This document shows positions 57,149-64,000 of a DNA stretch of 64,000 bases, piece by piece; position 1 is the stretch's first letter, and each line of letters opens with the position of its first letter. The notes below the pieces were generated by a model, which saw only the letters and a program-made list of their open reading frames with translations, was not told where the DNA came from and did not search any database. This DNA is from Clostridiaceae bacterium (GTDB lineage: Bacteria > Bacillota > Clostridia > DSM-8532): contig JAAYPS010000131.1 in assembly GCA_012519655.1 (NCBI GenBank), positions 1 to 64,000 of the forward strand, written 5' to 3'. The position numbers and the translations under genes are program-made.

Positions 57149-57577
57149 ATGAAAGTTTTAGTAATAAATGGTCCAAATATGAATCTGTTAGGACAAAGAG
57201 AACCTGAGATATATGGTACTAAAACTCTTGAAGATTTGGAAAAGCTTCTAACAAAAGAGGCAGAAGATTTACATATTGAAGTGGAGTTTTTTCAATCCAA
57301 TCATGAGGGTGAAATAATTGATACAATACACAGGGCAATGATAGAAAAAATAGATGGCATAATATTAAATCCAGCCGCTCTAACCCATTATAGCTATGCA
57401 ATTCACGATGCAATTAAGGGAGCTGGCGTAAAAACAATAGAGGTTCATATGTCAAATATTAGCGCAAGAGAGGAATTCCGCTCAAAATCCGTTATTGCAC
57501 CGGCTTGTATGGGTCAAATAAGCGGTTTTGGTTTTGATAGCTATGTTACTGCACTATATTTGCTGAAAAGAGGTTAA
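57149..57577 (+). CDS. aroQ: 3-dehydroquinate dehydratase, type II
   Basis: A 142-residue shikimate-pathway enzyme, dodecameric in the family. Signatures are VLVINGPNMNLLGQREPEIYG (catalytic Tyr22), QSNHEGEIID, ILNPAALTHYSYAIHDA and EVHMSNISAREEFRSKSV (catalytic His and Arg). GGAGG lies six bases before the ATG at 57149. Only three bases separate its stop from the M24 peptidase start; the pair followed by efp is the Bacillus arrangement yqhS-yqhT-efp. Confidence 0.97.
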   Translation: MKVLVINGPNMNLLGQREPEIYGTKTLEDLEKLLTKEAEDLHIEVEFFQSNHEGEIIDTIHRAMIEKIDGIILNPAALTHYSYAIHDAIKGAGVKTIEVHMSNISAREEFRSKSVIAPACMGQISGFGFDSYVTALYLLKRG

Positions 57578-57580
57578 AAC

Positions 57581-58654
57581 ATGAAACAGAGATTGGATTA
57601 TGTAAAGAGAATAATAGAACAGGAAGGTCTTGATGGATTTTTAATTACTAGCAGACCAAATACATTTTACTTTACTAATTTTACCGGTAGCACATCAAAA
57701 TGCCTTGTAACTAAGAATAAGGCCTATTTGGTTGTAGATTTTCGATACACTATACAAGCTAAGGAACAAGTCTTTCCAGGAATAGAGGTCATTCAATATG
57801 ATAAAAGTATGAATGATCTACTAAATACTCTATGCCAGAATGATGGTGTAAATAAACTTGGTATAGAGGGCGAGGATGTTACATTTTCCGCATATAACAA
57901 TATAAATGATAGTTTGTCATATGTTAAGTCTTTCCATGATTTGCAAAAGCAATTGAATAGCGTGCGCATGATCAAAGATGAATGTGAAATTGAAATAATA
58001 CAAAAAGCTGTTGACATTTCTGACAAAGTGTTTAATGAAATACTCCCATTTATGAAACCCGGTGTGAAAGAATACGACATTGCTAACGAAATGGAATATA
58101 GAATGAAAAAATTAGGCGCTCAAGGCCCATCATTTGAAACCATTGTTGCATCTGGGCCTCGTTCTGCTCTGCCCCATGGAGTGGCGGGTATGCGTGAGCT
58201 CCAAAAGGGTGATGCTGTTGTTATGGATTTTGGTGCAATTTATGAAGGCTATTGCTCAGATATTACAAGAACAGTTTTTATAGGAGAGCCCTCCGAGCAA
58301 CTAAAAGATATTTATAACATTGTATTAAAAGCTCAATTAACGGCGTTGGACAAAGCAGCTGAAGGCATGACTGGAAAAGAACTGGACAATTATGCACGTA
58401 GTATTATATATGGGGCAGGCTACGAGAAATGCTTTGGGCATGGTTTAGGTCATGGCGTAGGCATAGAGATTCATGAAGCTCCTTCTGTATCCCCAAGAGG
58501 TGAAGAAGCCCTTAAGAAAGGTATGGTATTTACTATAGAGCCTGGTATCTATGTTGAAGACGTTGGCGGAGTTCGAATAGAGGATACTGTTACACTGACT
58601 AGTGAAGGTTTAAGAATTCTCACAAAGTCAACAAAGGAGCTAATTATTTTATAA
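57581..58654 (+). CDS. M24 Xaa-Pro aminopeptidase family protein
   Basis: A 357-residue metallopeptidase: an N-terminal creatinase-like domain (LDGFLITSRPNTFYFTNFTGS) and a pita-bread M24 domain with metal ligands in VMDFGAIYEGYCSDITRT, GHGLGHGVGIEIHEAP, FTIEPGIYVE and GVRIEDTV. It removes N-terminal residues before proline in cytoplasmic peptides. It corresponds to the YqhT/PepP gene that precedes efp in Firmicutes. AGAGG is positioned before the ATG. Confidence 0.94.
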   Translation: MKQRLDYVKRIIEQEGLDGFLITSRPNTFYFTNFTGSTSKCLVTKNKAYLVVDFRYTIQAKEQVFPGIEVIQYDKSMNDLLNTLCQNDGVNKLGIEGEDVTFSAYNNINDSLSYVKSFHDLQKQLNSVRMIKDECEIEIIQKAVDISDKVFNEILPFMKPGVKEYDIANEMEYRMKKLGAQGPSFETIVASGPRSALPHGVAGMRELQKGDAVVMDFGAIYEGYCSDITRTVFIGEPSEQLKDIYNIVLKAQLTALDKAAEGMTGKELDNYARSIIYGAGYEKCFGHGLGHGVGIEIHEAPSVSPRGEEALKKGMVFTIEPGIYVEDVGGVRIEDTVTLTSEGLRILTKSTKELIIL

Positions 58655-58981
58655 TAAACACGAAATGGGTCACAGTTTATGCCCTATTTAGCACCTATAC
58701 TGTCAACGCAAGGTATACAGTTAAGTATTCATTGACTATTTGAAATTCGACGTTTTTGATAAATGTATGTTAATTCCTTGCCAAAGCCACATTTTTCATT
58801 TATTATATTTACGTAAGTAATTAAATTAATAATTGGAATATTATAAGGAAGTAAGTAATTGTGCATTTAAATGTTTCAACATGATGTATGACATATAAGA
58901 TGTAGTTTTTATTAGACCTGAGCTTAGCTCAATTAACTGTTTGAATGAAATATCGTAGAAGATTTGAGAGGAATGATAATA
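58655..58981. other. Intergenic region before efp
   Basis: 327 bases without a gene. A weak stem involving AAATGGG and CCCTATTT (58664-58691) follows the peptidase stop without a U-tract. TTGACT near 58733 could be a -35. No known riboswitch was recognised. Confidence 0.35.
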
Positions 58982-59539
58982 ATGATTACTGCTGGCGATT
59001 TTAAAAATGGAATGACTTTTGAAATGGATGATCAAGTATACCAAGTGGTTGAATTCCAACACGTTAAGCCTGGTAAAGGCGCAGCTTTTGTAAGAACCAA
59101 AATAAAAAATATAGTTACAGGTGCAACTGTTGAGCGTTCTTTTAGCCCTTCTGATAAGTTTCCACGCGCACATATAAATAGAAGGGATATGCAGTATCTT
59201 TATAATGATGGTGATTTGTATTATTTCATGGACGAAGAAACATTCGAACAATTACCTCTAAATGCAGAGAGCATTGGTGACAAATTGGAGTTTGTAAAAG
59301 AGAACATGACATGCAAAATACTGCTTTTTAAAGGGCAGGTTATAGGTTTAGAGCCCCCAACATTTGTTGAACTGGAGATAACTGAAACTGAACCAGGATT
59401 TAAAGGTGATACAGCAACAGGAGCTACTAAGCCTGCAGTTGTCGAAACAGGAGCCCAGATAAAGGTCCCCTTATTTGTAAATCAGGGAGACATAGTTCGT
59501 GTCGATACACGCTCAGGAGAATATATGGAAAGAGTTTAA
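58982..59539 (+). CDS. efp: Translation elongation factor P
   Basis: A 185-residue EF-P of normal length that rescues ribosomes stalled on polyproline. Domain I has Lys32 at its tip (KPGKGAAF), which in Bacillus subtilis is the residue that is 5-aminopentanolylated. Domains II and III follow, ending [18 protein letters not shown]. The ATG at 58982 is chosen because AGAGG lies ten bases before it and because EF-P starts MITAGDF; two earlier in-frame starts are not needed. The polyproline-rich secreted proteins encoded at 53-56 kb are likely clients. Confidence 0.98.
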   Translation: MITAGDFKNGMTFEMDDQVYQVVEFQHVKPGKGAAFVRTKIKNIVTGATVERSFSPSDKFPRAHINRRDMQYLYNDGDLYYFMDEETFEQLPLNAESIGDKLEFVKENMTCKILLFKGQVIGLEPPTFVELEITETEPGFKGDTATGATKPAVVETGAQIKVPLFVNQGDIVRVDTRSGEYMERV

Positions 59540-59568
59540 TATTTATTAGTCAAATCTTTAGAAGATAT

Positions 59569-59601
59569 AAAACCACCTCAAAATAGCTGAGGTGGTTTTT
59601 T
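59569..59601 (+). terminator. Terminator of efp
   Basis: AACCACCTCA (59571-59580) pairs perfectly with TGAGGTGGTT (59588-59597), extended by A-T pairs, with a 7-base loop and TTTT following. Confidence 0.9.
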
Positions 59602-59647
59602 GTGTGCCCATAATATTTTTTTGCTACTCGATGATGCAAATTTTAAG

Positions 59648-59676
59648 TAATATTTAAAATCCCATATGCATAGAAT
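59648..59676 (+). promoter_or_regulatory. Sigma-E (mother-cell) promoter of the spoIIIA operon
   Basis: TAATATT at 59648-59654 matches the sigma-E -35 (KMATATT) in all seven positions. After a 14-base spacer, CATAGAAT at 59669-59676 matches the -10 (CATACAnT) except G for C. spoIIIA is a known sigma-E regulon operon in Bacillus. Confidence 0.75.
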
Positions 59677-59739
59677 AAATCAAATCAGGACAACCCTGTT
59701 TCCCAAGAAATCACTACAGAAAAAATAAGGAGGCACATA

Positions 59740-60852
59740 ATGCAATTGAAGAATGCTGTGATAAAACGCATAATCGCTGAAGTAATCCCATATCTACCTG
59801 AAAAGGTTAAACATGCTGTTTTACAATTGGACAAGTCCATTATGCAGGAAATTGAAGAAATACGCCTTCGTGCTGGAAAACCCGTAATACTATCCTGCTT
59901 TATGAAGGACTTATTTTTGAGTGAGGGTGGACTTGTTTTCAGTGATCCTAATAAAGGTTTCATTACAACTATAAATGAACTTACTGAAATGGTTTTTAAA
60001 ATTTGTGAAAACTCTTGGTATGCATACCAAGACGACATAAACAAAGGATTCATAACTATAAAAGGAGGGCACAGAATTGGATTAGTGGGTACTCCTGTGG
60101 TGGTAGATGACAAGATCATAAATATGCGTGACATATCGTCATTAAATATTCGTATTGCAAGAGAGGTTTTAGGGTGCGGCGATCAAATAGTAGAGCACAT
60201 AATTAATGGATGCAGGGATGTTTTCAATACCTTAATAATATCACCTCCCGGACTTGGTAAAACCACACTTTTACGGGACATTATCCGCATTATAAGCTCA
60301 GGTTTCGGCAAGGATTTCGCAGGAATTAAAGTTGGTGTAGTTGACGAGAGGGGCGAAATCGCCGCATGCTACCGTGGAATTGCGCAAAATGATTTAGGAT
60401 ATCGCACTGATGTAATTAACGGAATTCATAAGAAAGATGGCATGGAAATACTGCTTCGAAGTATGAGCCCAAATGTTATCTCTCTTGACGAACTGGGTAA
60501 TCCCGAAGATGTTTCGACAGTTCTCCAGGTTATAAATGCCGGCATTCGTGTGATAGCTACTGCTCATGGTTATAATTTAAACGATGTTAAGCAAAGGCGT
60601 GGCTTCAGAGAATTGTTTAGTGAAAATTGTTTTGAACGCATCATTATCATATCATCTAGTAACGAATTTGAGTATGAAGTCAAAGTAATGGATGGTGAAG
60701 AAAATGTCATTGCTGTTGATTGCGAAAACCGTGGGGAGCTTGATGGTTATAATAAGCTCAACCATGGTGGGATTTGCATTTTCCCGTCGCCTTACTATGA
60801 GAATAGAATACATACGGGAAATACAGTCATTATTAATGGAGCTGGAAAATGA
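59740..60852 (+). CDS. spoIIIAA: Stage III sporulation protein AA (engulfment secretion ATPase)
   Basis: A 370-residue AAA-type ATPase that powers the SpoIIIA-SpoIIQ channel between mother cell and forespore. The Walker A is PPGLGKTTLLRD (from about residue 168), and further motifs are VVDERGEIAACYRG and NVISLDELGNPEDV. The Bacillus protein is about 307 residues. Here the frame continues about 50 residues into spoIIIAB in a different frame. A stop in the AB frame at 60686-60688 just before the AB start suggests that a one-base frame change would give the ancestral length. AGGAGG precedes the ATG. Confidence 0.95.
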   Translation: MQLKNAVIKRIIAEVIPYLPEKVKHAVLQLDKSIMQEIEEIRLRAGKPVILSCFMKDLFLSEGGLVFSDPNKGFITTINELTEMVFKICENSWYAYQDDINKGFITIKGGHRIGLVGTPVVVDDKIINMRDISSLNIRIAREVLGCGDQIVEHIINGCRDVFNTLIISPPGLGKTTLLRDIIRIISSGFGKDFAGIKVGVVDERGEIAACYRGIAQNDLGYRTDVINGIHKKDGMEILLRSMSPNVISLDELGNPEDVSTVLQVINAGIRVIATAHGYNLNDVKQRRGFRELFSENCFERIIIISSSNEFEYEVKVMDGEENVIAVDCENRGELDGYNKLNHGGICIFPSPYYENRIHTGNTVIINGAGK

Positions 60853-61234
60853 GATCCATTTTATGAGTCGTCCCTTGGGACAGGCTCTATTACATTATTC
60901 GCAACATAAAGCTGGTGCAATATCCAAGTTCACAAGGCGGATACATGAAATGGAAAAGCAAGAAGATATAGGCATTGATTTAGCATGGCAAAAAGCCATT
61001 ATAGAATTTAAAGACGACTGGCCCATTGGACAGGAGGAATGGAGTCTTTTAGCTCAAGTGGGTGAAGTTCTAGGAAAAACCGACAGAGCGAGTCAAAGCT
61101 CTTTCATAAAAATGATGTGTGAGAAATTTAATTTACAGGAAAGAAAAGCAGAACAAGAAAGAGTACTTAAGGAAAAGCTGTATAGAAATCTGGGTGTATT
61201 TGGTGGTATTGCAATCGTACTTGTATTGATATGA
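60704..61234 (+). CDS. spoIIIAB: Stage III sporulation protein AB
   Basis: About 176 residues with an N-terminal helix (VGSLMVIISSTMVGFAFSRRL), then REIQSLLMELENEIHFMSRPLGQAL, and a C-terminal membrane helix (GVFGGIAIVLVLI), the standard AB layout. The start at 60704 has GGTGA five bases before it (an ATG at 60692 is an alternative). Its first ~50 codons lie inside the spoIIIAA frame, in another frame, so both reading frames are used there. It assembles into the SpoIIIA channel in the mother-cell membrane. Confidence 0.93.
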   Translation: MSLLLIAKTVGSLMVIISSTMVGFAFSRRLTMRIEYIREIQSLLMELENEIHFMSRPLGQALLHYSQHKAGAISKFTRRIHEMEKQEDIGIDLAWQKAIIEFKDDWPIGQEEWSLLAQVGEVLGKTDRASQSSFIKMMCEKFNLQERKAEQERVLKEKLYRNLGVFGGIAIVLVLI

Positions 61235-61244
61235 GGGGATGAAT

Positions 61245-61439
61245 ATGGATATAGATTTGATTTTCAGAATAGCGGCCATCGGCATATTGGTAGCTGTCCT
61301 TAACTCATTACTACAAAAATCCGGAAGGGATGAACAAGCAATGATGACAACAATTGCAGGATTGGTTGTAGTCTTGATGATGGTTGTAAAAGAAATAGCA
61401 AATCTTTTTGAAACGATTAAAGCTCTCTTTAATTTTTAA
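61245..61439 (+). CDS. spoIIIAC: Stage III sporulation protein AC
   Basis: A 64-residue, two-helix membrane protein (LIFRIAAIGILVAVLNSLLQKSGRDEQA; MTTIAGLVVVLMMVV), the normal size and pattern of AC. ATG 61245 with GAGGGG six bases upstream is preferred over the ATG at 61239. Ten bases after spoIIIAB. Confidence 0.95.
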   Translation: MDIDLIFRIAAIGILVAVLNSLLQKSGRDEQAMMTTIAGLVVVLMMVVKEIANLFETIKALFNF

Positions 61440-61455
61440 TCACAGGAGAGGGAAA

Positions 61456-61839
61456 ATGGAGTTAATAAGAATAGGTGTATTAGCGATTATATCTGCAATT
61501 TTGATATTAGTAATAAAAACATACAGGCCAGAAATGAGTATTTCGATATCTCTTGTTTTTGGTGCAATTGTAATGTTTTTTCTAGCAATGCGAATCAGGA
61601 CGGTTTTAGATCTGATACATCTCTATTTGGATAGGATGGGTGTGGGTGAAGTTTATATCACAACGCTTTTCAAGATAATAGGCATGGCCTATATTACAGA
61701 GTTTGCTGCAGAAAGTTGTAGGGATGTCGAACAGACAGCCATTGCAGCGAAGGTTGAACTTGCAGGCAAAATACTCATTATGATAACAGCTATGCCCATC
61801 ATTACATCTGTAATGGGGATCATACTGGATTTACTTTGA
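61456..61839 (+). CDS. spoIIIAD: Stage III sporulation protein AD
   Basis: A 127-residue, four-helix membrane protein with IGVLAIISAILILVIKTYRPEMSI and YITTLFKIIGMAYITEFAAESCRD, diagnostic for AD. GGAGAGGG precedes the ATG. Sixteen bases after spoIIIAC in the same operon. Confidence 0.96.
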   Translation: MELIRIGVLAIISAILILVIKTYRPEMSISISLVFGAIVMFFLAMRIRTVLDLIHLYLDRMGVGEVYITTLFKIIGMAYITEFAAESCRDVEQTAIAAKVELAGKILIMITAMPIITSVMGIILDLL

Positions 61840-61894
61840 AATGTAGACATAATTGGTTGGCGACATTTACTTATTTTGCTGGAGGTTAATACTT

Positions 61895-63109
61895 ATGCAG
61901 TTTTTTTCCGGCGTTAGTAGAACAAAGGGATTTAAAAAGATATTTTGCATACTAGCTGTATTTGTGCTTTTTGCGGCGCCTCTAATTTCCAATGCCAATG
62001 AAAACTTCTCGCCAATAGAAGATGTTTTAGAGACACAACTAAATAGCAATGAAATACGAAAGCTGCAACAAGAATTGGAGAAAACTATGACCGATGAAGC
62101 AAGTGAGTTGTTACCCTACTACACACCGAAAAAATTAATGCAGCAAATTTTAAGTGGTAATGTGCAGGATGGAGTGAAAACACTGCCACAGAATATTCTC
62201 GATATTTTTATTGCAGAAATCAAGGACAATTTCAACATCGTAATAAAGCTAATGCTTGTGGTTTTTTTGTCGTCATTTATTAAGAATCTTCAAAGCACAT
62301 TTAAAGAGGGTACTGTGGGGGAGTTGGCATACTTTACTTGCTATGCCGCGGTTGTGACAATATTAGCATTGGGGTTTCAAAGTGTTCTAAAGTATGCTAA
62401 TGAGGTTTTAGATTCAGTCCATAACTTGACTGGTATAGCAATACCGTGTTTGCTTGCTTTACTTGTATCCAGCGGTAATATAGTGTCGGGAACTGCCCTA
62501 CAACCAATCATTCTCATTGTGATACAGGCCACTATTAAAATCTTTAAAGATGTATTATTGCCTCTATGCCTTATGTCAGGTGTTTTATATATTGTAAGCG
62601 GACTTTCTGAAAGGATTAAAATTTCAGGTATGGCTTCGCTATTAAGGCAGGTTGTTACTTGGGCACTTGGTGTCATACTCATGCTGTATAGTTCGTTAGT
62701 GGCTATACAGGGGGTGACGGGTGCTGTTATAGATGGAGCTACTGTGAAAACTGCAAAAACAGCTATAAATACTTTTGTTCCAATTGCTGGCAAATATATG
62801 ACTGATGCAACCGATACAATCATAAATTGTGCTCTTGTGATAAAAAATGCCACGGGTGTCACCGTAATGATAATAACATTGATAACTTGTTGTATTCCAA
62901 TAATTAAGATGTTTGTCCTTGTTATAATGTATAAATTTACAGCAGCACTTATTGAGCCATTTGCTGAGGAAAGCTTTTTTGATTGTGTCACAGATATTTC
63001 TGATTGTATGAAAACTATTGTAGGCGTTGTAGCAGCAGCTGTGGCCATGCTTATGCTTTCGATTGTTGTATTGCTTGGAGCTGGAGGGATTAGTGGAATG
63101 ATGCAGTAG
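61895..63109 (+). CDS. spoIIIAE: Stage III sporulation protein AE
   Basis: A 404-residue protein with a signal sequence (IFCILAVFVLFAAPLISNANEN) and about seven later membrane segments, typical of AE, which forms part of the mother-cell side of the channel. It has NFNIVIKLMLVVFLSSFIKNL and EESFFDCVTDISDCMKTIVG. GGAGG stands nine bases before the ATG at 61895; the frame from 61853 adds a segment without a ribosome site. Confidence 0.96.
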   Translation: MQFFSGVSRTKGFKKIFCILAVFVLFAAPLISNANENFSPIEDVLETQLNSNEIRKLQQELEKTMTDEASELLPYYTPKKLMQQILSGNVQDGVKTLPQNILDIFIAEIKDNFNIVIKLMLVVFLSSFIKNLQSTFKEGTVGELAYFTCYAAVVTILALGFQSVLKYANEVLDSVHNLTGIAIPCLLALLVSSGNIVSGTALQPIILIVIQATIKIFKDVLLPLCLMSGVLYIVSGLSERIKISGMASLLRQVVTWALGVILMLYSSLVAIQGVTGAVIDGATVKTAKTAINTFVPIAGKYMTDATDTIINCALVIKNATGVTVMIITLITCCIPIIKMFVLVIMYKFTAALIEPFAEESFFDCVTDISDCMKTIVGVVAAAVAMLMLSIVVLLGAGGISGMMQ

Positions 63110-63197
63110 GTTTTTGTTTCTGTGTGTAAAGAACATGTGTTGCTACGTTGCAAATGTTTAGTGATATATAAAATGAGAATAGGTTTATGAGGTAGTT

Positions 63198-63752
63198 ATG
63201 ATCGAGATAAAAAAATGGGTACTAAATATTGCCACCATGTCAGTTCTAATGGTGCTCCTTGATTTATTGATGCCCGAGGGTAAGATGAGAAAACTTACCC
63301 AACTTGTTAGTGGATTCGTGATAATGTTTGTTATGATAAACCCCGCTCTTCAACTACTAAACAAGGGTGTTACAGTAACTTATGCAGGTTGGGAGGATGA
63401 GGTATATCTTTTAAATAGTAGTTTTAAATATTCAACCGAAACTCTTAAAGCAGATCAGAAAGAGCAGGTATTGGCTCTATATAGAAGTATGCTTATTTCA
63501 GATCTGAGAAACAGACTGGAAAGTCGCAAACAAATTAGTAAAGCAGAAGTGGATGTTGTGCTTAACGAAAATGATACCTCAGATAATTATGGTGAGATAC
63601 GCAAATTGTATATCAATTTATTAATTGATAAAAACAATGAATACCACAGTAAGAACAATGAAAATTTATTGGATGAAATGCGAAAAGAATTAAAGCAAGC
63701 GCTTTCGCTTGATGAAGAAGAAATAATTATTAATATAAAGCAAGTGGATTGA
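63198..63752 (+). CDS. spoIIIAF: Stage III sporulation protein AF
   Basis: A 184-residue membrane protein with two N-terminal helices (IATMSVLMVLLDLLMPEGKMRKLTQLVSGFVIMFVMI) and a C-terminal globular ring-building domain ending in DEEEIIINIKQVD, the AF pattern. AGGTAG lies just before the ATG. It is 88 bases after spoIIIAE. Confidence 0.93.
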   Translation: MIEIKKWVLNIATMSVLMVLLDLLMPEGKMRKLTQLVSGFVIMFVMINPALQLLNKGVTVTYAGWEDEVYLLNSSFKYSTETLKADQKEQVLALYRSMLISDLRNRLESRKQISKAEVDVVLNENDTSDNYGEIRKLYINLLIDKNNEYHSKNNENLLDEMRKELKQALSLDEEEIIINIKQVD

Positions 63753-63761
63753 GGTGGTTTT

Positions 63762-64000
63762 ATGCCCAAATGGTATGAAAGAATGAAGGAATATTTACAA
63801 GAGAAAAAAGGTAAACGAGGAATTGAAAATTTAGTCATATTCTTAATCCTTGGCGTAATAATTATCATAGTAGCAAGTTCTTTTTTTAGTGAAGGTGAAA
63901 AGCAAAAAAAGGATGCTGAAGCCATACAGACAATCAAATTAACATCTAATAAGCCAGTCGATGAGCTTCAGGACTTTGAGAAAAGACTTGAACAGATCCT
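63762..64000 (+). CDS. spoIIIAG: Stage III sporulation protein AG, 5' part
   Basis: The window ends inside this gene; 79 codons are visible. The protein begins MPKWYERMKEYLQEKK, followed by a single membrane helix (LVIFLILGVIIIIVASSFF) and a periplasmic (intermembrane) region. AG forms the large ring of the channel. GAGGTGG stands a few bases before the ATG, and the gene starts nine bases after spoIIIAF. Confidence 0.9.
   Translation, partial: MPKWYERMKEYLQEKKGKRGIENLVIFLILGVIIIIVASSFFSEGEKQKKDAEAIQTIKLTSNKPVDELQDFEKRLEQI

Overview
The window reads as one continuous stretch of chromosome from a low-GC, spore-forming, saccharolytic member of the Clostridia (Bacillota). The evidence is AT-rich DNA with strong GGAGG ribosome binding sites, a complete start of the spoIIIA sporulation operon, the Firmicutes order rplU-prp-rpmA-obg with an N-terminally extended L27, the clostridial radical-SAM pair upstream of an RNase E/G gene, and YesM/YesN two-component regulators. 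The genus cannot be fixed from the sequence alone. No rRNA, tRNA, CRISPR array, insertion sequence or prophage was seen.

Layout. 1-7.7 kb: end of an AraC regulator, then a glycerol-1-phosphate dehydrogenase (AraM family), a GH36 alpha-galactosidase, a class C-like serine hydrolase, an EamA exporter and an aldo/keto reductase. 7.9-11.6 kb: a PHP phosphoesterase and a large WsfD-like membrane protein on the minus strand, then a parvulin foldase. 11.8-16.4 kb, minus strand: a sensor kinase, NfeD, flotillin FloA, a small unknown protein, a LytTR response regulator and a rhomboid-like protein without catalytic residues. This cluster looks like a membrane-microdomain module with its own two-component system. 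16.7-29.8 kb: a hemicellulose locus with GH10 xylanase, YesM kinase, YesN regulator, two sugar ABC permeases, GH43 xylosidase/arabinosidase, a six-hairpin glycosidase-like protein and the lipoprotein sugar-binding protein. No ABC ATPase is present, so a shared MsmX-type ATPase is presumably encoded elsewhere. 30-38 kb: an SH3/NlpC-P60 wall hydrolase, a FapA/DUF342 protein and a 1664-residue alpha-2-macroglobulin whose thioester motif is lost. 38.7-43.9 kb: a LacI regulator, a GH51 arabinofuranosidase and a chemoreceptor. 44-52 kb: serC, the radical-SAM pair, RNase E/G, rplU-prp-rpmA, obg and yhbY. 52-56 kb: an orphan AgrA-like regulator and two secreted proteins with Pro/Thr-rich linkers. 56-64 kb: endonuclease IV, aroQ, an M24 peptidase, efp and spoIIIAA to spoIIIAG (cut by the window end).

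How the parts work together. The 16.7-29.8 kb genes form a plausible sensing, uptake and hydrolysis pathway for xylo-oligosaccharides: YesM senses, YesN activates, the lipoprotein and permeases import, and cytoplasmic GH10, GH43 and possibly GH51 hydrolyse. The strongest unreported-looking signal is a shared 30-nt element, containing a perfect 19-nt repeat unit, at the same distance (24 nt) from the -10 hexamers of the permease and binding-protein promoters. It is a credible YesN operator linking two units that are 5.8 kb apart.

Other features worth a second look are a 17-bp inverted repeat in the yesN leader, the kinase-NfeD-FloA-LytTR-rhomboid cluster, a roughly 150-nt out-of-frame overlap between spoIIIAA and spoIIIAB, a strong sigma-E promoter before spoIIIAA, and a structured untranslated region before the alpha-2-macroglobulin gene.
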